Counted from the first letter of the stretch, positions 25,350-34,233 are shown. The stretch: 43,358 bases of DNA from Enterovibrio nigricans DSM 22720 (GCF_900167155.1 NZ_FUXU01000036.1:1-43358); one strand, 5' to 3'. Made by a program: numbers and translations. Notes: generated by a model not told the origin, from the letters alone.

Positions 25350-27647
25350 TTAAAGCGCGTCGGTTTTAATACACAGAACGTGGTATTTACCGTGTTCTTT
25401 TTCCGCACCTTCAGTTTCGTGTTCGAAACCTGGGAACTCGTCATCCCATGCCTCAAGTGCTTTGAGGTATTGGATTTGAGGGCTGCTTTCGCTACCAAAG
25501 TTCTCACCACCCATCAGCATTGGGATGCCTGGTGGGTAAGGGATCACTGAGTGCGCTGCAACGCGGCCTTCCAGTTTGTCTGAAGAAACCAGTTCCACTT
25601 CATTCGCAACAATGTGTTGGTAAGCAGTACGTGGTTTCAGTTCAACTTCTGGCAGTGTTGAGTACGCTTCGTTCAATACTTGTGCTGGGTTGTGACGAAC
25701 CAAGTATTGGAACATACGGTCACCCAGGTCACGAAGGCCAAGGCCTTTGTACACTTCTGGTGCACTTTCAACAAGTTCTGGAAGGATAGTTTCCAGAGAC
25801 GCATTTTTGTCGTAGTGACGTTTGAACGACAGCAGCGTGTTAACCAATGTATCGCGTTTACCTTTAGTGATACCCATTGAGAACAGGAACATCACTTGGA
25901 AGTCAGTGGTACGCGTTGGAACGATACCGAAACGGCCTAGGTATGCGCTAACCAGTGCAGCAGGTACACCTTGATCCAGGAAGTTACCATTGCCATCCAG
26001 ACCCGGAGTCAGCAAGCTAACTTTGATTGGATCCAGCATACACCAGTCGTTGTCCATGTTGTCGAAACCATGCCATTTGTCTTCTGGGTGCAGTTTCCAG
26101 TTATCCTGCACTGTCATCAGAGACTCAACAGATGCGTCTTCGAACTTCACTTTGTCGCCATTGGTTTCAGTCACAACCTCAGCATTCCAAGGTTTGAAGA
26201 ACCAATCACCATCTGAGGTGTAATCGTTGAACAGTTTACGCACGCTTTGACGGAAGATAACTGCTTCACGAATCACTTCGTTAGTCAGAGACAGACCGCT
26301 TTGGCCTTTCATCATGTTCGCTGCAACGTCGTTAGATGCACAGATTGCATACAATGGCGATGTTGAAGTGTGCATCATGTACGCTTGGTTAAAGCGATCG
26401 AAATCGATAGCGTCTTCACCGTTACGAACGTGAATGTATGATGCTTGAGACAGTGCATTCAGCAATTTGTGTGTTGAGTGCGTTGCGAATACTGTTGGAC
26501 CATTGTGGTCTTTCGCATCACCACGCATTGCGAAGTGGCCTTTGTATACAGGGTTGAAGCGAGCATAACCAAACCAAGCTTCGTCCATGTGAATACGGTT
26601 AGAGCTTTCAGACAGCAGTGATTCTGCATGTTCTGAGTTGTAAACCATACCGTCGTAAGTACAGTTGGTTACCACTGCGTATTTTGGTTTTTTGTTTTTC
26701 GCATCTTTGGTCATTTTGCCTTCTGCAATCATCTTCTCGATGTTTGCAGCAGCCATGGTTGACTTGCTGATTGGGCCAATGATGCCGTAGCAGTTGCGAG
26801 TTGGTGCCATGTAAACAGGACGTGTGCCAGTAAGGATCAGGCCTTGTTCAATCGATTTGTGACAGTTACGGTCGATGATCGCGATGTCGTCATCTTTCAG
26901 ACACGCTTGCATGATGGTACGGTTTGAGCCAGACGTACCCACGATACCAGAGCAAGACTCATGAGCACCGAACACTTTCGCTGCTTCTACTTCGCTGTCT
27001 TTGAATGCACCAGTGTGGTCAAGCAATGAACCCAACGCTGCACGTTCGATACCCATATCAGTGCGGAACAGGTTCTCACCGTAGAATTGGTGGAACTGGT
27101 TACCCGCAGGGGTTTTGGTGAAACCAATACCACCTTGGTGACCAGGCGCAGACCATGAATATTCGTGGATGTCATTGTACTGCATCATCGCTTTCATCAG
27201 CGGTGGCAATACTTGCTCACGGTAACGTCTCATCGCTGCCACGATACGACCTGCAACAAAGTCTGCAGTGTCTTCAAGTACTGAATAACACTCGTCAACA
27301 CGTTCCATCAGTTTGCGGTTTGCAAGAATAGAGGTACGTGCACGTTCTGCTAACAGGAACACTGGCACTTCTGATTGGCGATCTTTCAGCGTATTCAGCA
27401 GATCGATTTCTTCTTCAGAGTGAACGATTTGTTCTTCAGATTTGTCCAGCGTCAGTACAAGGCTATCAATTTGCGATGCCAAGATAACCGCTTTGGCATC
27501 TTCATAGGATTTCGCGGTAATAATATCAATGGTACGTTGAGTCAGCTCTTCAATTAGAGCTTGAGTTGTACGTGCAGCATAGCTGCTTGGATCGATATTT
27601 TGCGGCTCTACAACCAGAGTGCGCATTTTGCTGAAGTTGTTGCTCAT
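25350..27647 (-). CDS. adiA: Acid-inducible arginine decarboxylase (AdiA type)
   Basis: A PLP enzyme that converts arginine to agmatine and CO2, consuming a proton. It aligns end to end with E. coli AdiA (755-756 aa; here 765) and is clearly closer to it than to the ornithine enzyme SpeF. Domains are an N-terminal wing (1-130), the PLP-binding core and the C-terminal domain. Lys394 in FATHSTHKLLNALSQ is the Schiff-base lysine. SAPGHQGGIGFTKTPAG, NRTIMQACL and RNCHKSIEQGL are also conserved. The neighbouring antiporter gene on the same strand would complete an acid-resistance or polyamine module, but it is interrupted. The catabolic type of this enzyme points to acid stress rather than biosynthesis. 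Confidence 0.95.
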   Translation of the reverse strand: MSNNFSKMRTLVVEPQNIDPSSYAARTTQALIEELTQRTIDIITAKSYEDAKAVILASQIDSLVLTLDKSEEQIVHSEEEIDLLNTLKDRQSEVPVFLLAERARTSILANRKLMERVDECYSVLEDTADFVAGRIVAAMRRYREQVLPPLMKAMMQYNDIHEYSWSAPGHQGGIGFTKTPAGNQFHQFYGENLFRTDMGIERAALGSLLDHTGAFKDSEVEAAKVFGAHESCSGIVGTSGSNRTIMQACLKDDDIAIIDRNCHKSIEQGLILTGTRPVYMAPTRNCYGIIGPISKSTMAAANIEKMIAEGKMTKDAKNKKPKYAVVTNCTYDGMVYNSEHAESLLSESSNRIHMDEAWFGYARFNPVYKGHFAMRGDAKDHNGPTVFATHSTHKLLNALSQASYIHVRNGEDAIDFDRFNQAYMMHTSTSPLYAICASNDVAANMMKGQSGLSLTNEVIREAVIFRQSVRKLFNDYTSDGDWFFKPWNAEVVTETNGDKVKFEDASVESLMTVQDNWKLHPEDKWHGFDNMDNDWCMLDPIKVSLLTPGLDGNGNFLDQGVPAALVSAYLGRFGIVPTRTTDFQVMFLFSMGITKGKRDTLVNTLLSFKRHYDKNASLETILPELVESAPEVYKGLGLRDLGDRMFQYLVRHNPAQVLNEAYSTLPEVELKPRTAYQHIVANEVELVSSDKLEGRVAAHSVIPYPPGIPMLMGGENFGSESSPQIQYLKALEAWDDEFPGFEHETEGAEKEHGKYHVLCIKTDAL

Positions 27648-27906
27648 AATAATTACCTAATCTGTAATTTTCTAATTTCAGCGTCAACGGCTTGGATGGC
27701 TTTTTTATCCAAAAATAAATAAGTCAGGCAGAGTGGTTAACGTTATTTCATTTTGAGTGGCGAGGGTATCTCTCGTCCTACTCGACATTTTGATAATCAA
27801 ATGGCCAGTCCCAATGACAGGAGAATAATTAAGACCAGCCATTCGATTAAATTTCTTTTTTGCTTCTTGCTTAGTGATCATTTAATTGGGGAGAAAATAT
27901 CACTTA

Positions 27907-29241
27907 TTATGCTTTTGCTTTTACATCTGATTCAGGGTTCACATCTCGTGCAGCAATGAAGCCGTAGAAGATATAACCGAACAGCGTCAGGATGGTACCG
28001 CCGAATACTGCCTCTGCGCCGCAAGCATACACACTATAGATGCTGTAAATAACACCCAAAGTACCGACGGTTGCGCCCAGTTTGTATTGCGCTGGAGACA
28101 CTTTGTTTTTACGCAGCATCACTTCCAGACCCGTCATAGACAGGATGTATGGCACCATGTTTACGAATACAGCCAGGTTTAGCAGGGCGTTGAACTGATT
28201 CACCAAGTTTGGAGAGATAGTCATCACTGCCAGAGCAAGTTCTGCCACCAACATGATCAGCATACCCATGATAGGTGCACCCGCTTTGTTGGTTTTCGCG
28301 AAGATTTTAGGGAACAGACCTTAATCCGCTGCAGCTTTTGACACTTGCGCATTGGTGAACTGCCAGCCCAACAAAGAACCGATACACGCAATAACTGCAG
28401 CAAGCGTTACGATGTTACCCACAGTTGGGTTGAACATGTGGCTGAATACCAGACCGAAAGGTGCTGTAGAGTTAGCCAGTTCTGCGTTAGGAATAATACC
28501 TTGGATTACGGTAGTAGACAGGATGTAAACAACCGCTGCGAAACCCGTACCAAACAGTACTGCAAGAGGTACGTTACGTTCTGGGTTTTCTACTGCATCC
28601 GAGTTTGCGCCTGCTGACTCAATACCCAAGAACGCCCACAGTGTCAGTGCAATACCTGAAGATACAGAGTGCATTGTTGTATCGTGGTGCGGGTTCCAAG
28701 CTGAGATAAAGGTTTGTGGATCGAACCACCACCAGCCGATGACTGACAAGCCCAGTACTGGAAGAATAATACCCCATACGGTGACAGACGAAATTTGGCC
28801 AGTAATTTTTGGACCACCGAAGTTAGCCACCATAGTGACAACCAAGATAGCAACAACACCATAGAAGGTATGCATTGGGGTATTTAGCCAAGGCATAAAC
28901 GGTTTGATATAACCTACCGCTGAAACTGCAATTGCCACACAGCTAATAACCAAACATACGTAATATGTGTATGAGGAAATAAAGAAGGAAGATTTACCGT
29001 GTGCTTCTTCAGAATAGGCAGACATACCGCCAGAACGCTTACAGAAGGCACCACATTTAGCAAACGTGTATGCAATACACATCGCGCCTAGCGCGGTAAT
29101 AACCCAAGAGAGAAGTGAAATTGTTCCGACTTGCGCCAAGCTCGCTGGCAGCATAATAATACCGGAGCCCATCATATTTACAGCAACAAGGACGGTTAAA
29201 CCAACCAATCCCATTTTTTTACTACTGGCATCTGAAGACAT
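27907..29241 (-). pseudogene. potE: PotE-like amino acid/polyamine antiporter interrupted by an in-frame stop codon
   Basis: Read through, this is a 443-residue APC-family antiporter most like E. coli PotE (439 aa), the putrescine/ornithine exchanger. Shared stretches include NMMGSGIIMLP, NFGGPKITGQISSVTVWG and ELANSTAPFGL. It is less like AdiC. Codon 307 is TAA (28321-28323), in the segment AAAD-stop-GLFPKIFAKTN, where PotE has SSSDEGYFPK; a single GAA-to-TAA change explains it. No frame change occurs, and the rest continues to 27907. The start at 29241 is preceded by GAGGG. An ATG at 28269 could restart translation of the last 120 residues. The product is probably truncated after eight or nine membrane segments and inactive, unless this is a sequencing error. 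Confidence 0.88.
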
Positions 29242-29411
29242 TAAATTAACCCTCAATTCAGACGAGATAGAATAATAAACGTGAGTTTTTCGTTGCAAGG
29301 CCAATTCCGTGGCGACTGTATTTTAAAGGGCGTCAATTTGATATTGGTGAAAATCAGAAATAACGAACGTGCTCTTATTACAGCAAGTATTCACAATGGA
29401 ATCTTCGTGTG

Positions 29412-29463
29412 AACATATCCATTAATGAATATGTTTTTCTAAATTAAAAACATATGCATTAAA
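29412..29463. promoter_or_regulatory. Dyad and direct-repeat motif upstream of the antiporter gene
   Basis: A near-perfect 24-bp palindrome (29412-29435, one mismatched pair) has half-sites of the form AACATAT-N-CATTAA. A third copy of the half-site, AACATATGCATTAAA, follows at 29449-29463 in direct orientation. It lies about 170-220 bases upstream of the antiporter start and could bind a regulator of the decarboxylase/antiporter unit. Confidence 0.45.
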
Positions 29464-29569
29464 TCGTTTAGACCGTGCCGCTCTATTCGATGGGCCTATT
29501 CTTATCCTTTTTCGATTTTTTTAAACCCCTAAAAATGCAATCATCCGTTACACAAATCCGGATTCAAGG

Positions 29570-29585
29570 TGTGATGTAAATCACT
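29570..29585. promoter_or_regulatory. Candidate CRP site 1
   Basis: TGTGATGTAAATCACT matches the CRP consensus TGTGA-N6-TCACA with one end mismatch. It lies between the antiporter gene (-) and the MFS operon (+). It is one of a pair. Confidence 0.5.
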
Positions 29586-29637
29586 ATTCAATTCGACATT
29601 CATCACTGATCTGCCCTGATTTTTTCTCACCCATCAA

Positions 29638-29653
29638 TGTGACGCGAATCACA
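29638..29653. promoter_or_regulatory. Candidate CRP site 2
   Basis: TGTGACGCGAATCACA matches both half-sites of the CRP consensus exactly. It is 68 bases from the first site. Either divergent unit could be controlled. The rest of 29242-30018 shows no convincing gene. Confidence 0.55.
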
Positions 29654-30018
29654 CTCCAAATGAAATTCAATGGGTTAGCACCGGAACATCGCTTTTCCAT
29701 ACTGTCTTCAAATTCCAGAAAATGGTCTTTTAAAAACGGATGACTATGCAAAATAAGTGCGGTTTCATGTTCCCCGTTATTACTGACATTTTGTTGATTG
29801 AAAGGAACTTTTTCTCGACAAGACACCCTTACAACGAAAAGCGCCTGAAATTCAAACAGTGCTGCATAAGCGGTACCCACCCTATTTGCATTTTGTTGCT
29901 CAAAACTATCCCAGCCCACAAGACATGCGCAAAGCGCATGACCTTTCTGCATTTTATTCATTTGTATCATGCCATTGATAACTCTACATTACGCGCGTCT
30001 GTTACCCCAGAGGCCAAT

Positions 30019-30219
30019 ATGTTTTCACAATCTCTTGCAGCGCAGCTTGCTAGGTGGCTCCTGGTGCTGATTTTTACGTTGTTCTTCGTACATCACTGCG
30101 CACCACTAAGGAGTGCGTTAAGTGACTATGCCGTCGACGGTGGATGTCATCAACGCCACTCCACACAACCTTCAGGACACATGGACGCTAACACACCGTC
30201 TGTCCCCCAACATCACTAA
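30019..30219 (+). CDS. Small membrane-anchored protein, function unknown
   Basis: A 66-aa open frame starting at an ATG preceded by AGAGG at good spacing. Residues 11-27 form one hydrophobic segment, followed by a tail rich in His and Cys (HHC, GGCHQRH, SGH, PQHH), which could bind metal. It ends 21 bases before the MFS transporter ATG, so the two are probably co-transcribed. The frame is open further upstream, but that part does not look coding. I recognise no family and cannot exclude a chance frame. Confidence 0.45.
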   Translation: MFSQSLAAQLARWLLVLIFTLFFVHHCAPLRSALSDYAVDGGCHQRHSTQPSGHMDANTPSVPQHH

Positions 30220-30240
30220 CACTCACGTTAAGGTAGTTTC

Positions 30241-31452
30241 ATGAGTATTTTCAGATTCCCTCTGCTGGTATGGCTGGGAATAGGAACCTTGATCATCAGC
30301 CTAGGGATCAGGCAATCATTCGGTATCTTTATGATGCCAATTGCTGACACTTTTCAGTCAGGTCGCGAATTCTTTAGTCTTGCCATCGCCTTACAAAACC
30401 TCATGTTTGGTGCATTCCAACCCTTTATAGGCATGGCGGCAGACCGATTCGGTGCAAAACGCATTATTTCGCTGGGCGGTATCGCTTATGCATTGGGCTT
30501 GTACCTAACATCGATTGCAACAACGACTGGCGTACTCTATCTCTCAATGGGTGTACTTATTGGTCTGGGTTTGAGTGCCACCAGCTACGTGATCGTGCTG
30601 GGTGCCGTTGCAAAAGTAGTGCCCGCAGAGCACACCGCGAAAGCATTTGGCTTGACGACAGCCATGGGGTCGTTCGGCATGTTTGCCGTTATCCCAGGCG
30701 CACAATCTCTACTTGCCAACTACGACTGGCAGACAGCGATGCAAGTGTTCGCCATGGTATGTACGGTAATGATTGCCTTTTCGGTGTTTATGAAAACCTC
30801 CGCGAAGAACTCCACCGTGAGTGCAGCGGAAAATAATCAAACGCTGACAGAGGCCCTGAAAGAAGCGTTCAAACACCCAGGCTATTGGTTAATTCATGCG
30901 GGTTTCTTCGTCTGTGGCTTCCAAGTCATGTTTATCGCCACTCATTTGCCAAGCTACATTTCAGACAAAGGCTTACCCGGTGGTGTAGCCGCGATGGCGC
31001 TGGCCTACGTGGGCATCTTCAATATCTTCGGATCGTATTTCTGGGGACTCATGGGTGACCGATTCAATAAGCGCATTGTTATGACCAGTCTCTACATGAT
31101 GCGCGCCGTTGTATTAGCCTTGTTTGTTATGCTGCCTCTGACAACCGAATCAGCCACAATCTTTGGCGCGGCAATTGGTTTTTGTTGGCTGGGAACTGTG
31201 CCGTTAACATCCGGATTGGTTCGCCAGATTTTTGGCCCGCGCTATATGTCGACGCTCTACGGTTTGGTGTTTTTTACCCACCAAATCGGCAGCTTTCTCG
31301 GTGCATGGGTCGGGGGACGCGTATTTGACTACTATGGGTCGTACGAGCCAATCTGGTGGGCATCGGTCGTGCTGGCAATCGCAGCTGCACTGCTTCATTT
31401 ACCCATCAACGACAAGCCTTTGGTACGCGTTGCTTCTCCAGTAACAGCCTAG
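30241..31452 (+). CDS. MFS transporter (monocarboxylate-porter-like)
   Basis: A 403-aa, 12-segment major facilitator. Typical parts are GIRQSFGIFMMPIADTF in segment 1, the loop MAADRFGAKRII between segments 2 and 3, and LMGDRFNKR at the equivalent place in the second half. The sequence resembles the bacterial branch of monocarboxylate-type porters, with segment patterns such as IGLGLSATSYVIVLGAV. The substrate is unknown. A small membrane-protein gene lies directly upstream, and a strong terminator follows. Confidence 0.83.
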   Translation: MSIFRFPLLVWLGIGTLIISLGIRQSFGIFMMPIADTFQSGREFFSLAIALQNLMFGAFQPFIGMAADRFGAKRIISLGGIAYALGLYLTSIATTTGVLYLSMGVLIGLGLSATSYVIVLGAVAKVVPAEHTAKAFGLTTAMGSFGMFAVIPGAQSLLANYDWQTAMQVFAMVCTVMIAFSVFMKTSAKNSTVSAAENNQTLTEALKEAFKHPGYWLIHAGFFVCGFQVMFIATHLPSYISDKGLPGGVAAMALAYVGIFNIFGSYFWGLMGDRFNKRIVMTSLYMMRAVVLALFVMLPLTTESATIFGAAIGFCWLGTVPLTSGLVRQIFGPRYMSTLYGLVFFTHQIGSFLGAWVGGRVFDYYGSYEPIWWASVVLAIAAALLHLPINDKPLVRVASPVTA

Positions 31453-31460
31453 TATCTATA

Positions 31461-31492
31461 ACAAAAACAGGCGTTTCGACGCCTGTTTTTGT
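31461..31492 (+). terminator. Terminator of the MFS transporter gene
   Basis: ACAAAAACAGGCG and CGCCTGTTTTTGT form a perfect 13-bp stem with loop TTTCGA, 8 bases after the stop codon. The A and T tracts in the stem make it functional in either direction. Confidence 0.9.
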
Positions 31493-31596
31493 TCAAACTT
31501 TAACCATCGGAATTAGAATCAAACCGTATTGAATGCTAATTTGTACGAGAACGAATGAAATTGGTCATGTACGGCAAACAGTAAAGGCTGGTTCTT

Positions 31597-31950
31597 ATGG
31601 GGAAACTAACCACTCTTGTTTTAGACACTTCTACAGGTAGACCCGCGCCGGGTATCAAAATCTCCCTCTATCGCATTAATGAAAATGGCCTCATCCCGCT
31701 GCTGACCACAGTTACCAACGAAGTGGGCGAACCCGATACTCCCCTGCTTGAAAACAGCGAGTTTTCCTCTGGTCATTACCAATTGGTATTCGAAACCGCC
31801 CCGTATTTTCGGCACTACAATCTCCTGCTCGACCCGATTCCACTGTTTGATGAAATTGTCGTTAGGATTGGTATTTCAAATCACGAACAAGACTTCCACT
31901 TGCCCTTATTTGTGTCCCCCTTTAGTTATTCCATTTACCGCAGCCATTAA
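31597..31950 (+). CDS. Transthyretin-like protein related to 5-hydroxyisourate hydrolase, active site altered
   Basis: This 117-aa protein has the whole HIU hydrolase/transthyretin fold pattern: LVLDTSTGRPAPGIKI at the N-terminus, GHYQLVFETAPYF in the middle and HLPLFVSPFSYSIYRSH at the end. True HIU hydrolases have a catalytic His in the first strand (S-x-H-x-L-x), an Arg in a D-G-R turn and a C-terminal YRGS. Here the first is Leu7, the second is Glu45 (VGEPD) and the C-terminus is YRSH. Only the third active-site residue, H101, remains. No urate-pathway genes are nearby. It is therefore probably not a normal hydrolase. The start codon is ATG; AAGG lies upstream. Confidence 0.8.
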   Translation: MGKLTTLVLDTSTGRPAPGIKISLYRINENGLIPLLTTVTNEVGEPDTPLLENSEFSSGHYQLVFETAPYFRHYNLLLDPIPLFDEIVVRIGISNHEQDFHLPLFVSPFSYSIYRSH

Positions 31951-31976
31951 AAAAGCCAGCTCAAAGGCTGGCAAAA
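31948..31976 (-). terminator. Terminator of the cytochrome P460 operon
   Basis: GCCAGC and GCTGGC form a 6-bp stem with a 6-base loop. On the minus strand it is followed by TTTTTTAA, directly after the stop codon of the second P460 gene and at the end of the convergent transthyretin-like gene. Confidence 0.8.
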
Positions 31977-31979
31977 GGA

Positions 31980-32522
31980 TTATTCAAACAACATTGGGTA
32001 GGCTTGCGTGTATATCCAATCCGTGTCTTTTGCGGGAATATGACACCCCAAACAATCCGTTTTATAGTTGCTGGATGCGTTGGTCGACAGTGCGCCGGGT
32101 TTGAACAAGGCCCATCCCCATCCGTCACCCCAGATTTTGTTACCCGAAAAGCGATTTTCACTGTCTTTTATCATCACAAACCACTGTTTCAGTTCTCTCG
32201 TGGCATGGCTTACCCCCGAGCCTGTTGTGAAATCCCCACTGCTGTGTGCGCGAAGTTCTTTGACTACCGTTGCACCATCAGGAAACTCACCAGTTTCGCG
32301 AAACGCCTCAACCGCCGACTTTTCCGTATAGACATCATGAAATCCACTCGCACCGCCATCGGGTACAAACCAGGATCCTAGATGCACCATATTGCTTTTA
32401 AAATCCGTCGGAAAGCTGATGTGCCCTTTTTCGTCGACATAAGGGGAAAACTCACTGACGCTTGCAAACGCACTCGTTGCCACCAGAGTGGTCAACGCAA
32501 CACTTCTTATAAGGTTGATCAT
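31980..32522 (-). CDS. Cytochrome P460 family protein (second of a tandem pair)
   Basis: A 180-aa exported c-type cytochrome. A signal peptide with cleavage after AFA (about residue 20) precedes the domain. The heme-binding motif C157-L-G-C-H161 lies near the C-terminus, followed by DTDWIYTQAYPML, typical of the P460 family. The conserved ETGEFPDGATVVKEL segment is shared with the neighbouring paralog and includes Lys88, a candidate for a heme-linked lysine. In ammonia oxidisers P460 oxidises hydroxylamine; P460-like proteins in other bacteria have no settled role. It lies 10 bases after the paralog gene, so the two form an operon. Confidence 0.85.
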   Translation of the reverse strand: MINLIRSVALTTLVATSAFASVSEFSPYVDEKGHISFPTDFKSNMVHLGSWFVPDGGASGFHDVYTEKSAVEAFRETGEFPDGATVVKELRAHSSGDFTTGSGVSHATRELKQWFVMIKDSENRFSGNKIWGDGWGWALFKPGALSTNASSNYKTDCLGCHIPAKDTDWIYTQAYPMLFE

Positions 32523-32532
32523 TCAACCACCA

Positions 32533-33159
32533 CTATTTCAACGTGGACGTAAAGCCACCGGAAGCAGCTTCCCCTTTCCCTTTACCCGCACGGAGCACCG
32601 GATAATACTGGGTAAACACAAAGTCATCCGCTGCTGCTGATTGATGACACGCGTTGCACGAGGCCGCAGGGAATGGCTTAGCGACTTTGGTAATGGATGA
32701 GTGATCAGGCGTTGAAAAACTGTAATACGCCCAATTTCCCGGCTCATTTGGGTTATGTTTTTTACTTTTAATCGTGGCTTCCAACCCAATATATTCCCCT
32801 TGGAAATAGCCATTCCCACTGACTGCCACTTTACTTCCTACGCTGACCAACTCCTTCATAATGATGGTGCCATCTCGAAACTCGCCCGTTTCTTTCCAGT
32901 GAGCCCAACTTTTCGGGTCAATATACACATTGTGATGCTCAGGAAACGCCGCCTTACCATTATTCATATCATTTGGTGTTACAGGTGTTCCGACGTAAAC
33001 CCACTCTCTATACCCCGTTGGCCTCAGTAGCTCTCCGTCTTTGATCGTGAAATATTCTTCGGCCATGGCGTTCATCGACAACAACCCAGCACTCAGGAAA
33101 GCCAACGAAAAAAGTACGTTTGAATGTATAGATACCGACATTGCTTTTTTAAGTTCCAT
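32533..33159 (-). CDS. Cytochrome P460 family protein (first of a tandem pair)
   Basis: A 208-aa exported protein with a signal peptide (about residues 10-33, ending NAMA). It carries a C168-N-A-C-H172 heme-binding motif followed by DDFVFTQYYPVL. The central ETGEFRDGTIIMKEL segment matches its downstream paralog. A flexible C-terminal tail of about 20 residues follows the domain. The ATG at 33159 is preceded by GAGGTG. The AraC-family regulator is transcribed divergently about 100 bases away and probably controls this operon. A 7-bp dyad lies in the shared upstream region. Confidence 0.85.
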   Translation of the reverse strand: MELKKAMSVSIHSNVLFSLAFLSAGLLSMNAMAEEYFTIKDGELLRPTGYREWVYVGTPVTPNDMNNGKAAFPEHHNVYIDPKSWAHWKETGEFRDGTIIMKELVSVGSKVAVSGNGYFQGEYIGLEATIKSKKHNPNEPGNWAYYSFSTPDHSSITKVAKPFPAASCNACHQSAAADDFVFTQYYPVLRAGKGKGEAASGGFTSTLK

Positions 33160-33180
33160 TTTTCACCTCGCTTACAGATA

Positions 33181-33203
33181 AAACGCTCAACAATCCAGCG
33201 TTT
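33181..33203. promoter_or_regulatory. Inverted repeat in the P460/AraC divergent intergenic region
   Basis: AAACGCT (33181-33187) and AGCGTTT (33197-33203) are perfect 7-bp arms separated by 9 bases. They are centred 33 bases upstream of the P460 start codon. A regulator-binding site is the simplest reading. Confidence 0.45.
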
Positions 33204-33258
33204 GGCCTGAGTCTAGGCTACAGTTGAGACACGAGTTATCGCCCCGAGGCTCACATCA

Positions 33259-34209
33259 GTGCCCCAAAGAATCAAACACCAACAAACCTTCAATTTACTG
33301 GCTGATATCCTTGAAACGCTGAAGTTTCGCGGCACCATTTTTTTCAGCTCTGCACTCAGTGCGCCGTGGGGAATATCGCTTGAAAAATTAGGGTATCCCC
33401 GATTTCACATCACCCTTCGGGGAGAGTGCTATGTGGGTACCCATCAAGACGCGTTTTTAAGGGCAAAGGAGATGGACATCTTTCTGTTGCCCAATGGTGA
33501 TGCACACTGGATTGCCGATAACCCCAGTAATAAAAAAACACCCAGCGAGCGTGCCGTCAATGCTTGTGAGCTCGATTCACCCTTGTTTCAACAAGGCCCA
33601 ACAACACATAAACTCATCTGTGGTATGGTGCAATTTGATGAAGGACTCAGCCACCCCATCATGGATGCGCTGCCCAGTGTGATCCACGTGGAAGGCATTC
33701 GACACGACAGTGCAATATGGCGATTGGTAGAACTTATCGATGCGGAAATTCGTGAAGCAGGAAGTATCAATAGCCCTGTCGCAGATAGGCTAACCGAAGT
33801 GCTGTTTTTAAAGCTTTTGCAGTTTCATGTTGATGAGCATCAAAGTACTTTTGGGTTTTTACGCGCGATACGCGATAAACGCATTCATCAAGCATTATCA
33901 TATCTTCACGAAAATCCAGCCAGAGACTGGACACTAGAAGAACTTGGCAAAGAAGTGGGTATGTCTAAAGCAACCCTCGTCAGGCACTTCCAAGATGCCG
34001 TTGGTGTGGCACCCATGACGTACCTCAATCACTGGCGACGTTTAAAGGCTTACCACGCACTGCGTTATACCAACGACTCGATGGACAAAATCGCGGTTTC
34101 TCTGGGGTTTACATCAGGTCGGACTCTGAGTCGCTCTCTGGTTCGCGAGTTAGGGTTGTCGCCTGCGGAGATTCGTAGCTTGTCATCACATTCAAACATC
34201 AACGAATAA
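33259..34209 (+). CDS. AraC-family transcriptional regulator
   Basis: A 316-aa regulator with an N-terminal cupin-type ligand domain (about 10-180; GISLEKLGYPRFHITLRGE and DIFLLPNGDAHWI) and a C-terminal AraC double helix-turn-helix (about 205-305). The latter contains DWTLEELGKEVGMSKATLVR and DKIAVSLGFTSGRTLSRSLV. It starts with GTG at 33259, preceded by GAGG. It is divergent from the P460 pair, the usual arrangement for a local regulator. Cupin-type AraC proteins of this group (AraC_binding_2/cupin_6-like) often sense small organic molecules; the inducer is unknown. Confidence 0.88.
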   Translation: MPQRIKHQQTFNLLADILETLKFRGTIFFSSALSAPWGISLEKLGYPRFHITLRGECYVGTHQDAFLRAKEMDIFLLPNGDAHWIADNPSNKKTPSERAVNACELDSPLFQQGPTTHKLICGMVQFDEGLSHPIMDALPSVIHVEGIRHDSAIWRLVELIDAEIREAGSINSPVADRLTEVLFLKLLQFHVDEHQSTFGFLRAIRDKRIHQALSYLHENPARDWTLEELGKEVGMSKATLVRHFQDAVGVAPMTYLNHWRRLKAYHALRYTNDSMDKIAVSLGFTSGRTLSRSLVRELGLSPAEIRSLSSHSNINE

Positions 34210-34210
34210 A

Positions 34211-34233
34211 GGAGCCCGAAGGCTCCCCTCTAT
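34211..34233 (+). terminator. Weak terminator after the AraC-family gene
   Basis: GGAGCC-CGAA-GGCTCC is a compact tetraloop hairpin right after the stop codon, followed by CCTCTATTT rather than a clean T-run. It lies between convergent genes. Confidence 0.5.

Noticed and set aside
29584-29970. 128-aa minus-strand frame upstream of the antiporter gene
   Set aside because: It crosses both CRP-like sites, has no ribosome site and resembles nothing.
29740-30018. N-terminal part of a 159-aa plus-strand frame
   Set aside because: The sequence before the ATG at 30019 does not look coding; only the last 66 codons have a ribosome site and are reported.
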